Position numbers and translations under genes: made by a program. 64,000 bases of DNA. It comes from [Anoxybacillus] calidus. Lineage in GTDB: Bacteria > Bacillota > Bacilli > Bacillales > Anoxybacillaceae. Shown piece after piece: positions 54,944-63,876 of this stretch (the first letter of the stretch is position 1; every line of letters begins with the position of its first letter). Under the pieces are notes generated by a model that saw nothing but the letters and a program-made list of their open reading frames with translations, was not told the origin of the DNA and searched no databases. The stretch spans positions 1-64,000 of the forward strand of contig NZ_JACDUU010000010.1 of NCBI RefSeq assembly GCF_013760845.1, written 5' to 3'.

Positions 54944-54990
54944 TTGTAAAAGCGCTTACAACCGTTGTATAATTCAACTAAACCGGTTTA
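54944..54990 (+). promoter_or_regulatory. Promoter/operator region of the gluconate regulator
   Basis: A cre-like palindrome ttgtaaaagcgcttacaa (54944-54961) overlaps the expected -35. The -10 TATAAT is at 54968-54973. A second palindrome, taaaccggttta (54979-54990), lies at the start of the transcript and resembles a LacI-family operator (central CG). It could be the site of autoregulation by the downstream LacI-type repressor or of CcpA. Confidence 0.6.
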
Positions 54991-55034
54991 TGAAAATAGC
55001 AATCGAAGGGTTAACGTTTACTTTTTTGACGTGT

Positions 55035-55054
55035 TTACTAAATCGATTTAGTAA
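55035..55054. promoter_or_regulatory. 20-base perfect palindrome, candidate LacI-family operator
   Basis: ttactaaatcgatttagtaa is a perfect 20-bp palindrome with the central CG of LacI-family operators. It is 20 bases before the regulator's start codon, so is likely an operator for self-regulation. Confidence 0.65.
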
Positions 55055-55073
55055 TAGGAAGAAGGGATATCCT

Positions 55074-56087
55074 TTGAAAAGGGTGACAATGGCTGATGTC
55101 GCGAAATTGGCCAATGTTTCGAAAAGTACCGTTTCCCAATATTTAAACAAACGGTATGACTACATGAGTGAAGAAACGAAAAAACGCATTGCGAAGGCGA
55201 TTGAAGAATTAGGTTACCAACCGAACATTATCGCACGAAGTTTAAAGCAAAAATCGACTGCTACCATTGGTGTCATTGTCTTCAATGTTTTGCACATGTT
55301 GACAACACAGGTGCTTCGGGCGATTGAGGATGTATGTCAAGAACGTGATTTCCACGTGATCGTATGTAATACAGATGACGATCCGGATAAGGAAAAAAAA
55401 TATATAGAAATGTTAAGAGCAAAGCAAGTGGACGGTTTAATCGTCTTTCCAACAGGAAGAAACCTTAAGCTGTATGAAAGGATGGTCGAAGAAAAGTTTC
55501 CACTTGTGTTTGTCGACCGAATGGTTCCCAACACTCCAGTGGATGCCATCCTTCTTGACAATCATAAAGCTTCAAAATTAGCCGTCGACCATTTGGTGGA
55601 ACATGGTTACGAACGAATTGGAATGGTGACACCGCCCATTGTATCACATGTCATACCGAGGCTTGAGCGGATTGAAGGGTTTAAACATGCATTAGTAGAA
55701 AAAGGTCTCCCAGTCGTTGAGGAGTATATAGTCGGAATGGAGATCCCGTACATGAAGGAAGGGTTAGAAAAATTATTTTCATCCGAGTGTCCACCACAAG
55801 CGCTATTTGCGATTAATGACTTGACACTCATGGAAATCTTGAATTTTGTGAAAGAAAACAACATAAAAATTCCGGATGATTTAGCTCTTATTAGCATTGA
55901 TGATGTGTCTTTTGCGAATATTTACACCCCGTCTTTAACGACGATCGCTCAGCCCACGTTCGAAATGGGGAGAAAAGCGGCAGAACGATTGTTTATGAAA
56001 ATTGATCAAAGAAACGAGGATCGTCATCAAATTTTACGATTCTCTCCTACGTTAATAAAACGGGAGTCTGTCAAATCACGAATATAA
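55074..56087 (+). CDS. LacI-family regulator of the gluconate genes
   Basis: A 337-residue LacI-type repressor. The HTH is MADVAKLANVSKSTVSQYLN, followed by the hinge region ELGYQPNIIARSLKQKST. A periplasmic-binding-protein-like sensor makes up the rest, with GLIVFPTGRN and ALFAINDLTLMEILNFV. The TTG at 55074 follows AAGGG at six bases; upstream codons are part of the operator region. It precedes gntK and gntP, so probably responds to gluconate or a derivative. B. subtilis uses a GntR/FadR-type regulator here, so this is a different arrangement. Confidence 0.85.
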   Translation: MKRVTMADVAKLANVSKSTVSQYLNKRYDYMSEETKKRIAKAIEELGYQPNIIARSLKQKSTATIGVIVFNVLHMLTTQVLRAIEDVCQERDFHVIVCNTDDDPDKEKKYIEMLRAKQVDGLIVFPTGRNLKLYERMVEEKFPLVFVDRMVPNTPVDAILLDNHKASKLAVDHLVEHGYERIGMVTPPIVSHVIPRLERIEGFKHALVEKGLPVVEEYIVGMEIPYMKEGLEKLFSSECPPQALFAINDLTLMEILNFVKENNIKIPDDLALISIDDVSFANIYTPSLTTIAQPTFEMGRKAAERLFMKIDQRNEDRHQILRFSPTLIKRESVKSRI

Positions 56088-56108
56088 ACCATTTTATTTT
56101 ATGAATGG

Positions 56109-56124
56109 ATGTAAGCGGTTTAAT
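56109..56124. promoter_or_regulatory. cre site upstream of gntK
   Basis: ATGTAAGCGGTTTAAT matches the cre consensus with one mismatch. It lies between the regulator's stop codon and gntK, so CcpA may repress gntKP independently of the regulator. Confidence 0.7.
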
Positions 56125-56222
56125 TTTTATGTGGGAGAGTTCCTTTCGTTTTTCTTATAGGTGTTTGTGATCTATTTAGAACAAGTGAATGATATCATGT
56201 GAGAAAAGAGGCGAGGGTTACC

Positions 56223-57764
56223 GTGGATAAGAATAGAAACATTGTTATTGGAGTTGATATAGGAACGACAAGTACCAAAGCCGTAGCATTTGGAGAACGC
56301 GGTAAAGTCGTTTCCTCACATGCGATTGATTATCCGATTGTACAGCCGCATCCCGGTTGGGCGGAACAGGATCCCGATGTGATTTTCTCAGCTGTTATCA
56401 AAAGTGTAAGCGCTGCCATGAAAAAAGCGAACATTTTTCCTCATCAAGTAAAAGCTTTAGGATTTAGCGCAGCCATGCATTCGCTTATTGCATTAGATGA
56501 ATCAGGTCGTCCTCTTACTCGTTGCATTATTTGGGCCGACAATCGAAGCGTGATGCAATCAGAGCGCCTTTTAAAAGAAATGAATGGATTAGCGATTTAT
56601 AAGAGAACAGGAACGCCAATCCATCCGATGTCTCCTCTTCCAAAATTACTTTGGATGAAGGAGGAAATGCCAGAATTATTTGATAAAGTTCATAAATTTG
56701 TTTCGATTAAAGAGTATGTACTTTATCAGCTATATTCTCAATACGTGGTTGATTACTCGATCGCTTCAGCAACTGGATTATTCCGTCTTGATACGCTTGA
56801 TTGGGATATCGATGGATTAAATCTTCTTGGGATTACGCGCAATCATTTATCAGAGCCTGTTCCAACAACATACATGTTGCGCGGCATGAAAAAAGAATGG
56901 GCTGAACAAATGACGCTTGATCCGGATATACCTGTAATTGTTGGAGCGAGTGACGGTGTACTTGCGAATGTAGGAGTAGGGGCTGTTTTACCGGGAGAAG
57001 CAGCGATTACGATTGGAACAAGCGGTGCTGTTCGTACGATTTCCCCTGTACAAAAAACAGATGAAAAAGGGAGAACCTTTTGTTATGCGCTTACCGAAAA
57101 TCATTGGGTCATTGGAGGACCAACGAATAACGGTGGTATTCTTCTAAGATGGCTGCGTGACGAGTTCGGCAGTCCAGAACGAGAAGTAGCGAAAAAACTT
57201 GGTATCGATCCATATGATTTACTGATTCAATATGCACAGAACGTTCCGGCTGGTTCAGAGGGGTTATTATTCCTTCCTTTTTTATCAGGGGAACGTGCAC
57301 CGTATTGGAACGCGAATGCAAGAGGTACATTTTTTGGGATTAGCCTTCATCATAAGCGTGAACATTTTATTCGCGCGGTGATGGAAGGCGTGTGTATGAG
57401 CGTATTTTCTGTCGCTCTAGCGATTCGTGATTTAACAGGACCATTGTCAGAAATTCGCGTGTCGGGTGGATTTGCGAAATCACCGTTTTGGCGACAAATG
57501 CTGTCCGATATGATGGGAAAAGAGCTTCTTGTTCCAGAAACTCACGAAGCTTCTGCATTAGGAGCAGCGGTGCTGGCGCTTTATGCGCTTGGTGAAATTC
57601 ATTCACTTGAAACTGTTAAAGAATGGATTCATATTACGTCTCATCACACTCCAAACAAAAACAATACATCCTTATATTTAGAATTATTTTATATGTATGA
57701 ACGTTTATACCATCGCTTAAAAGATGAATTTGATGTCATCGCTTCATTTCAAAGAAAGGGATAG
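56223..57764 (+). CDS. gntK: Gluconate kinase (FGGY family)
   Basis: A 513-residue FGGY carbohydrate kinase phosphorylating gluconate to 6-phosphogluconate. N-terminal phosphate motif VIGVDIGTTSTKAVAF; the substrate segment WAEQDPDVIFSAV; FGGY signatures GASDGVLANVG and LPFLSGERAPYWN. The downstream neighbour is the gluconate permease, which supports the substrate. The GTG at 56223 follows AGGCGAGGG; a GTG 24 bases earlier has no site. Confidence 0.92.
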   Translation: MDKNRNIVIGVDIGTTSTKAVAFGERGKVVSSHAIDYPIVQPHPGWAEQDPDVIFSAVIKSVSAAMKKANIFPHQVKALGFSAAMHSLIALDESGRPLTRCIIWADNRSVMQSERLLKEMNGLAIYKRTGTPIHPMSPLPKLLWMKEEMPELFDKVHKFVSIKEYVLYQLYSQYVVDYSIASATGLFRLDTLDWDIDGLNLLGITRNHLSEPVPTTYMLRGMKKEWAEQMTLDPDIPVIVGASDGVLANVGVGAVLPGEAAITIGTSGAVRTISPVQKTDEKGRTFCYALTENHWVIGGPTNNGGILLRWLRDEFGSPEREVAKKLGIDPYDLLIQYAQNVPAGSEGLLFLPFLSGERAPYWNANARGTFFGISLHHKREHFIRAVMEGVCMSVFSVALAIRDLTGPLSEIRVSGGFAKSPFWRQMLSDMMGKELLVPETHEASALGAAVLALYALGEIHSLETVKEWIHITSHHTPNKNNTSLYLELFYMYERLYHRLKDEFDVIASFQRKG

Positions 57765-57772
57765 GGGGAAAG

Positions 57773-59125
57773 ATGATGGGAATTGGAATTGTTATTACAG
57801 CAATTATTGTCTTACTTCTTTTAATTACAGTAGCGAAGCTTCATCCGTTTGTTGCCTTAATCTTAACAGCGGTTGGCGTAGGTTTGGCGATGGGAATGCC
57901 TTTAGTAGCGCCTTCCCCAGAAACTCCCGGCATTATTGATTCGATTAAAGCAGGTCTTGGAAACACATTAGGATTTTTAGCGATTGTTTTAGCTCTTGGT
58001 ACGATGCTTGGGAAAATGATGGCAGAGTCAGGTGGGGCAGAGCGAATTGCCAAAACGCTCATTAATCGTTTCGGTCAAAAGCGCGTTCATTGGGCGATGA
58101 TGGTAGTTGCGTTCTTAGTTGGTATCCCTGTGTTTTTCCAAGTTGGGTTTGTCTTATTGATCCCTCTTGTGTTTACGATTGCGATGGAAACCGGTATTTC
58201 TCTTGTTACAATCGGAATTCCGCTTGTCGCTGGATTATCGGTTGTGCATGGTCTTGTTCCTCCGCATCCAGCAGCTATGGCGGCAGTAGGGATTTTTAAG
58301 GCGGATGTAGGACGCACCATTCTGTATTCTTTAATTATCGGGCTTCCAACAGCCATCATTGCTGGTCCGATTTTCGGTAAGTGGATTGGCTCCCGTATAC
58401 ATAAAAAAGTGCCGACAGATATTGCTGAACAGCTTGTGCAACATAAAGAAACAAAAGAGCTTCCTGGATTTGTTAATACATTATTTACGATTTTACTTCC
58501 AGTGTTTTTAATGCTCATTGCGTCCGTTGCTGATGTAACGTTAGATAAAACAACACAACTGGCGAAAATATTGCATTTTATTGGCGATCCAATTGTAGCA
58601 CTATTAATTGCCACTATTTACTCGTTTTTCAGTCTCGGTTATGCTCGAGGATTTAATCGAGATAAAGTATTAAAATTTGCGAATGATTGCCTAGGACCAG
58701 TAGCGAATATCTTACTTGTCATCGGTGCAGGTGGGGCATTTAATAAAGTGTTACTTGATTCTGGTATTGGTACGCAAATTGCCGATTTGGCCAAACATTC
58801 ACATATTTCTCCACTGCTTTTAGGATGGGGAATCGCTGCATTGATTCGTGTTGCCACAGGTTCGGCAACAGTATCGATGATGACGGCAGCTGGCATTGTC
58901 GCGCCGATTGCAGCTAGCATCCCAGGCACGAATACAGAATTACTAGTGCTTGCCACTGGAGCCGGTTCGCTCATTCTATCCCACGTCAACGATTCTGGTT
59001 TCTGGATGATTAAGGAATATTTCGGGATGACGGTAAAAGAAACATTGATGACGTGGACCGTCATGGAAACGATTATTTCGGTCGTTGCTTTAGGATTTAT
59101 CGCGCTATTAAATCTAGTTATTTAG
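57773..59125 (+). CDS. gntP: Gluconate permease (GntP family)
   Basis: A 450-residue gluconate:proton symporter with about 12-14 helices. Family segments: GNTLGFLAIVLALGTMLGKM, GIPVFFQVGFVLLIPLVF, VPPHPAAMAAVG and, near the C-terminus, SHVNDSGFWMIKEYFGM. It is 8 bases after gntK. No gntZ (6-phosphogluconate dehydrogenase) follows, unlike B. subtilis gntRKPZ; a terminator ends the operon. Confidence 0.93.
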   Translation: MMGIGIVITAIIVLLLLITVAKLHPFVALILTAVGVGLAMGMPLVAPSPETPGIIDSIKAGLGNTLGFLAIVLALGTMLGKMMAESGGAERIAKTLINRFGQKRVHWAMMVVAFLVGIPVFFQVGFVLLIPLVFTIAMETGISLVTIGIPLVAGLSVVHGLVPPHPAAMAAVGIFKADVGRTILYSLIIGLPTAIIAGPIFGKWIGSRIHKKVPTDIAEQLVQHKETKELPGFVNTLFTILLPVFLMLIASVADVTLDKTTQLAKILHFIGDPIVALLIATIYSFFSLGYARGFNRDKVLKFANDCLGPVANILLVIGAGGAFNKVLLDSGIGTQIADLAKHSHISPLLLGWGIAALIRVATGSATVSMMTAAGIVAPIAASIPGTNTELLVLATGAGSLILSHVNDSGFWMIKEYFGMTVKETLMTWTVMETIISVVALGFIALLNLVI

Positions 59126-59160
59126 GATCGTAGTTTAGTTGCTTTGAAAAATAGGATAAA

Positions 59161-59209
59161 AGAAAAGGAGAGCTTGGATGTCAAAGGAACGAGCTCTCCT
59201 TCTTTTCTT
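59161..59209 (+). terminator. Terminator of gntKP
   Basis: Stem agaaaaggagagct / agctctccttcttttct around a loop, T-rich 3' side. Confidence 0.8.
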
Positions 59210-59701
59210 GATCGCAAACAAAATGCTCTCTTGTTCCGCTTTTTATTGTTTTTACCTCGATTTTTTCCTAACTGCGACTTTAATAAAGGTGCAACCGCTA
59301 GTTTCCTCCAATCATCGAATCGAAAAGTTCATCCTCATGTGAAAAGAACACTTCACGAAGCACACGAACATTTTCTTTCGAGCCCTCATATGGAATCCTA
59401 CGCAATATAATATAAAATGGAAGGGATACAGACGCGAGATGAAGGAAAACCTGCTCGAGCAAAGCACCTGTTATCGTCCATATTCATAGATTAATAGGAG
59501 TTTTCAAATGAGAAGATGACCCGAATCAACGCTTTTTCCTAAATGACATGCAAATGTATGATGCACACTTTTATCTAGCAAACAGCGCATGGTTTGTCGC
59601 TGCTTAAAGATATAGATTATAAGCATTTTACTTTTCATTTCTGGAGAATTCCGATATGATGAAAGTGTAAAAATGGCAAATAGACGAGGAGGATGTCACG
59701 A
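59210..59701. other. Intergenic, nothing recognised
   Basis: About 490 bases without a supported gene. A plus-strand frame to 59410 has no start signal or domain and looks like decayed or non-coding sequence. Confidence 0.4.
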
Positions 59702-60253
59702 ATGAGTAAAAAAGTGTTAATTTTGACAGGAGATGCAGTAGAAGCATTAGAGGTGTACTATCCATACTATCGTTTGTTAGAGGAAGGTTTTGAAGTGACG
59801 ATTGCGGCACCAAAGAAAAAGAAATTACATACAGTTGTTCATGATTTTGCTGATTGGGACACATACGTCGAAAAGCCAGGTTATCTCATTGATGCTCATG
59901 CCGCTTTTTCAGAAGTTGATCCAACACAGTACGATGGCCTCATCATTCCAGGAGGACGTGCGCCTGAATATATTCGCCTTGATGAAAATGTACAAAAAAT
60001 TGTCAAACACTTCTTCGAGGCCAATAAACCAATTGCTGCTATTTGCCATGCATCGCTTGTGTTTGAAACGATTCCTGAAGTCATTAAAGGTCGTAGCATG
60101 ACAGCGTATATTGCTTGCAAACCAGGTGTCGAAGCGTTGGGCGCTACCTATGTTTCTGAAACAACTCATGTCGACAATAACCTCGTATCTGCTCACGCAT
60201 GGCCGGATTTGCCTGTATTCATGCGCGAGTTTATTAAATTGTTAAACAAATAG
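59702..60253 (+). CDS. DJ-1/PfpI family protein
   Basis: A 183-residue class I glutamine-amidotransferase-like protein. The nucleophile elbow is AICHAS with Cys115, and the upstream Glu lies in YDGLIIPGGRAPEYI. The family includes intracellular proteases, glyoxalase III and protein deglycases; activity here is unproven. The N-terminal ILTGDAVEALEVYYPYYRL resembles a Bacillus-type branch. The ATG at 59702 has AGGAGG 8-9 bases before it. Single gene with its own terminator. Confidence 0.88.
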   Translation: MSKKVLILTGDAVEALEVYYPYYRLLEEGFEVTIAAPKKKKLHTVVHDFADWDTYVEKPGYLIDAHAAFSEVDPTQYDGLIIPGGRAPEYIRLDENVQKIVKHFFEANKPIAAICHASLVFETIPEVIKGRSMTAYIACKPGVEALGATYVSETTHVDNNLVSAHAWPDLPVFMREFIKLLNK

Positions 60254-60304
60254 TTAAGTGCCTGTTCCAGTCAAATCGTGCTGAAAGATAGATAGGATCA
60301 TTAG

Positions 60305-60343
60305 AAAGGAGAGCTTCACGAATGTGATTCGCTCTCCTTTTTT
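60305..60343 (+). terminator. Rho-independent terminator
   Basis: Perfect 9-bp stem aaggagagc / gctctcctt with 16-base loop, then tttttatt. Confidence 0.88.
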
Positions 60344-60438
60344 ATTAGGAGAAAAATCCATATGCTTTTGGGATTTTATGAACTTAATGAACAAAATGTT
60401 TTTTATTTTTATAACCTTTTAATTCTGAATATTCTTGA

Positions 60439-60471
60439 TATAATTCCGTTAAAAGGTGTAAGCGTTATCAA
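60439..60471 (+). promoter_or_regulatory. tct promoter -10 and cre site
   Basis: -10 TATAAT at 60439-60444. GTGTAAGCGTTATCAA at 60456-60471 fits the cre consensus except its first base, and it lies just after the predicted transcription start, where CcpA blocks elongation. A good -35 was not found. Confidence 0.7.
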
Positions 60472-60497
60472 TTTGTTGAATGAAGGGGGTAAAACGT

Positions 60498-61523
60498 ATG
60501 TTTAAAGGTAAAAAGAAATGGCTGCAACTTTTTATGGCAGGAATTTTTAGTTTAGGTCTTACCGCATGTGGAAGCAGCGAAGCTAATAAGGCTTCCACAT
60601 CCAAGTCAAATTATCCTGAAAAACCTATTGTCGTTGTTGCGCCTTCAGGTGCAGGCGGAGGATGGGATTTAACGGCTAGGGCATTAACGAAAGCGCTTAA
60701 TGAGACAGGGCTTGTTAAGCAAACGATGACAGTTGAGAATAAACCTGGCGGTGGAGGAACTGTGTTCATGGCGGAATACGCTACTCAAGATAAAAAGAAC
60801 GATTACAAATTGTTTGTGAATTCTCCGCCAATCATTATTAACCATTTAAAGGAAGAAGGGAATAGTCCATTTGGTTACAAAGATACAACACCGCTTGCCC
60901 AATTAACAAAAGATTATGGAGCAATTGTTGTAAAGGCTGACTCAAAATTTAATTCTTTGCAGCAAGTGATTGAAGAAATAAAGAAAGAGCCAAAGTCAGT
61001 AACAGTAGCGGGTGGTTCGGGTCCAGGTTCAATGGATCATTTAGTCGCAGTTCTCCCGATTTATAAGTCAGGCCTTGATCCAAAGAAGGTTAAATATGTT
61101 TCCTACGACGGTGGAGGAGAAGCGATTGCAGCGTTGCTTGGTGGAAATGCCGATGTAATTGCAACAGACGCATCTACAGTAGGAGAATACTTAAAAGCGG
61201 GAAAAGTGAAAGTTCTTGCAGTATCTTCTCCAGAACGTCTTGAAGGAGACTTAAAAGATGTCCCGACGATGAAGGAGCTAGGAATCGATACAGAATTTAC
61301 GATCTGGCGCGGTGTTTTTGGTCCTAAAGAAATGTCAGAAGAGGCAAAACAATACTGGACAGATACGTTGAAAAAACTTTCTGAACACGAAAAGTGGAAA
61401 GCAGAATTAGAGGCTCATGGCTGGCAGGCAGAATACAAAGGTCCTGAAGACTTTGTGAAATTCCTAGAAGAACAGGAACAGCTCATTGGTGACATGTTGA
61501 AATCTTTAGGAATGAATAAATAA
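60498..61523 (+). CDS. tctC: Tripartite tricarboxylate transporter receptor lipoprotein
   Basis: A 341-residue TctC-family solute receptor. Lipobox GLTACGS with Cys24. Family features: YPEKPIVVVAPSGAGGGWDL near the mature N-terminus (ligand P-loop) and VENKPGGGGTVFMA. It captures a carboxylate, likely citrate or another tricarboxylate, and passes it to TctAB. The ATG at 60498 follows GAAGGGGG; an ATG 18 bases earlier lies within the ribosome-binding region. The gap to tctB carries an inverted repeat. Confidence 0.92.
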   Translation: MFKGKKKWLQLFMAGIFSLGLTACGSSEANKASTSKSNYPEKPIVVVAPSGAGGGWDLTARALTKALNETGLVKQTMTVENKPGGGGTVFMAEYATQDKKNDYKLFVNSPPIIINHLKEEGNSPFGYKDTTPLAQLTKDYGAIVVKADSKFNSLQQVIEEIKKEPKSVTVAGGSGPGSMDHLVAVLPIYKSGLDPKKVKYVSYDGGGEAIAALLGGNADVIATDASTVGEYLKAGKVKVLAVSSPERLEGDLKDVPTMKELGIDTEFTIWRGVFGPKEMSEEAKQYWTDTLKKLSEHEKWKAELEAHGWQAEYKGPEDFVKFLEEQEQLIGDMLKSLGMNK

Positions 61524-61539
61524 GGAAAAAACATATAGG

Positions 61540-61646
61540 GGCTGACTTAAAGTAAAGTGTCAGACCTCATAACTACCATATATAGGACATCTTTAGTAAG
61601 AGTCTTATATATTGGTGCCTGAAGTCAGACACATGCTCGGTCAGCC
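61540..61646 (+). repeat. Inverted repeat between tctC and tctB
   Basis: Outer stem ggctgac / gtcagcc, with internal complementary segments (gtgtcaga and tcagacac partly pair). It is placed where a hairpin would protect the tctC mRNA and favour high receptor-to-permease ratio. Structure by eye only. Confidence 0.5.
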
Positions 61647-61683
61647 TGCTCTGTTTCCATTATGGTGAACGAGGAGGCGTGTG

Positions 61684-62139
61684 ATGAATAAAACGTTTGA
61701 TCGTTACGCTGGCTTCATATTTCTTATGATTGGTGCAGCGTTTATGTTGGAGAGCTTTAGAATTTCTAAAAATGCTTACGGAAGTAACGTAGGACCGAAT
61801 GTGTTTCCATTTCTTTTAGGATTAATTCTCGTTTTGCTTAGCATCAAGCTTTTACTCGAAACGTTGAAATACAATGCTGGTCACTTGCAAAAAAAGAAGG
61901 TGCAATACAAAAAATTTCTCATTATTTTAGCAGCAGCTATTCTTTATGCGATCTTGCTTGAACCGGTGGGATATGTGATAACAACTTTTCTTTTCCTTAT
62001 AATCGGATTTCAGACGATGGAAAAAGGGAAGTTGTTAAAAACGATATTCATAGCAGGAGCGTTCTCCTTTGGTGTCTATTATGTGTATGTAAAAATTTTG
62101 CAAGGAACTTTACCTGGGTGGCCAATTTGGTTTAGTTAG
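61684..62139 (+). CDS. tctB: Tripartite tricarboxylate transporter small permease
   Basis: A 151-residue TctB-family protein with four helices. Starts MNKTFDRYAGFIFLMIGAAF; GPNVFPFLLG is the family-typical GP..FP motif. It forms the membrane complex with TctA. The ATG at 61684 has GAGGAGG 6 bases upstream; the preceding GTG is an alternative. 17 bases before tctA. Confidence 0.88.
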   Translation: MNKTFDRYAGFIFLMIGAAFMLESFRISKNAYGSNVGPNVFPFLLGLILVLLSIKLLLETLKYNAGHLQKKKVQYKKFLIILAAAILYAILLEPVGYVITTFLFLIIGFQTMEKGKLLKTIFIAGAFSFGVYYVYVKILQGTLPGWPIWFS

Positions 62140-62156
62140 ACAGGAGGACGAGAACG

Positions 62157-63683
62157 ATGGATGTAATCAATTTCTTGTTAGACGGATTTCAAACGGCATT
62201 GCTGCCGCACAATTTGCTTTTTGCATTCGTAGGCGTATTAATTGGGACGGCTGTTGGAGTATTACCAGGTATAGGGCCGATGAGTGGAGTTGCTTTGTTA
62301 ATACCTGTAACCGCATCAATGACAAGTGGCTTAGAACCGGCTGAAGCGGCAACAAGTTCGATTATTTTACTTGCGGGTGTTTACTATGGTGCGATGTATG
62401 GCGGCTCAACGACTTCTATTTTATTAAATACACCCGGTGAATCTTCTTCGGTTGTTACGACATTAGATGGTTATCAGATGGCGAAGCAAGGAAGAGCGGG
62501 CTCAGCCCTTTCCATTGCGGCAATTGGTTCCTTTTTTGCTGGGATTGTAGCGCTCATCGCACTTACCCTTCTTGCCGAACCGCTTTCTAAAATTGCATTG
62601 AAATTTGGACCTGCTGAGTATTTTTCACTCATGCTGCTTGGATTAGCTGCTGTGAGCGGACTTGCAGGAAATTCCATGACAAAAGCATGGATGATGACGG
62701 TTTTTGGTTTGTTGCTTTCGACAATCGGGATTGATGCAGTATCTGGTGTAGCGAGGTTTACGTATGATATTTCTGTCCTTTACGGCGGCTTAGAATTTCT
62801 CACGATTGCTGTAGGAGTGTTTGCTCTTGGTGAAGTATTTAAAGCCATTCTTCATAAAGAAGAAAATGACGGGGAAGTTGCAAAAGTCGGCAGAATTCTC
62901 CCTTCGAAACAAGAGTTGAAGGAAAGTTCAGGGCCCATCGTTCGTGGCTCTTTATTAGGATTTTTCGTTGGGGTATTACCAGGCGCAGGAGCTACGCTTG
63001 CTTCCTTTTTCTCCTATATTTTTGAGAAAAAGATTAGTAAAAATCCTGAGAAATTCGGAAAAGGGACAATTGCTGGAGTTGCTGCTCCTGAGTCAGCCAA
63101 TAATGCCGCCTCTGGTGGTGCGATGATTCCCTTATTAACACTGGGGATTCCTGGCTCAGGAACAACTGCTATTTTAATGGGAGCACTCATTATGTATAAC
63201 ATACAGCCCGGACCGCTTTTATTTGATGAGCATCCAGATGTTGCTTGGGGATTAATTGCAAGTATGTTCATTGGAAATCTTATGTTATTGATTTTAAATA
63301 TGCCTTTAGTAAAAGTATTTGCGAAGATTATTGAGACGCCTCCAAAGTATTTAATTCCGATTATTATTGCCATTTCTATTTTTGGTGTATATGCAGTTCA
63401 AGTAACGACATTTGATTTGCTTCTCCTAATTGGCTGTGGTTTAGCCGGATACTTGTTAGCTTCTAACGATTTTCCGCTCGCACCGCTTGTACTCGGGCTG
63501 GTGCTTGGACCAATGATTGAAAATAACATGAGAAGAGCACTCACTGCTTCAAACGGAGATTTTATGGTATTTGTCGAAAAGCCAATTTCTCTTGTTTTCA
63601 TTATCACTGCTCTTTTATGGATTATTGTACCGATTTTGCTTAAAGTAAGAGGAAAAACATTAGTTATTAGCGAAGAAGCATAA
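62157..63683 (+). CDS. tctA: Tripartite tricarboxylate transporter large permease
   Basis: A 508-residue TctA-family permease with about 12 helices. Signature GVLPGIGPMSGVALLIP near the N-terminus, MYGGSTTSILLNTPGES, and the repeat GVLPGAGATLASFFSYIFEK, plus AAPESANNAASGGAMIPLLT. It is the last gene of tctCBA, followed by a hairpin terminator. The downstream sensor-like gene suggests regulation by a citrate/dicarboxylate-type two-component system. Confidence 0.95.
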   Translation: MDVINFLLDGFQTALLPHNLLFAFVGVLIGTAVGVLPGIGPMSGVALLIPVTASMTSGLEPAEAATSSIILLAGVYYGAMYGGSTTSILLNTPGESSSVVTTLDGYQMAKQGRAGSALSIAAIGSFFAGIVALIALTLLAEPLSKIALKFGPAEYFSLMLLGLAAVSGLAGNSMTKAWMMTVFGLLLSTIGIDAVSGVARFTYDISVLYGGLEFLTIAVGVFALGEVFKAILHKEENDGEVAKVGRILPSKQELKESSGPIVRGSLLGFFVGVLPGAGATLASFFSYIFEKKISKNPEKFGKGTIAGVAAPESANNAASGGAMIPLLTLGIPGSGTTAILMGALIMYNIQPGPLLFDEHPDVAWGLIASMFIGNLMLLILNMPLVKVFAKIIETPPKYLIPIIIAISIFGVYAVQVTTFDLLLLIGCGLAGYLLASNDFPLAPLVLGLVLGPMIENNMRRALTASNGDFMVFVEKPISLVFIITALLWIIVPILLKVRGKTLVISEEA

Positions 63684-63690
63684 GAAAAGG

Positions 63691-63729
63691 AGAAAGACTT
63701 ACTGCCTTAGGTAGTTAGTCTTTCTTTCA
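63691..63729 (+). terminator. Terminator of tctCBA
   Basis: Stem agaaagact / agtctttct with inner ctgcc-type pairs, then ttcattt. Confidence 0.75.
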
Positions 63730-63745
63730 TTTATCCCGTTCTAAT

Positions 63746-63852
63746 CGTCCGCTATTTCCACCTCTACAGGTGGGAGACTTACGGACGCGAGAAGTGCGAT
63801 AAATTCAACTAACATCAGTAGGGATGGAGAACTCCCACTGATGAAGTTTCAC
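63746..63852. mobile_element. IS200/IS605-type right-end or MITE-like element
   Basis: Contains cgtccgct ... acggacg around the hairpin ccacctctacaggtgg, then catcagt..ggga / tcccactgatg and gaagtttcac. This layout (hairpins, then a palindrome ending near gatgaagtttcac) matches IS605-family right ends that I recall from Bacillaceae genomes. No transposase is nearby, so it is a solo end or a miniature element. The call is recollection plus structure. Confidence 0.45.
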
Positions 63853-63876
63853 TTTATTGAACATTTGGGGGAGCTT

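Noticed and set aside
59144-59410. Open frame after gntP
   Set aside because: It runs through the gntP terminator hairpin and lacks translation signals.
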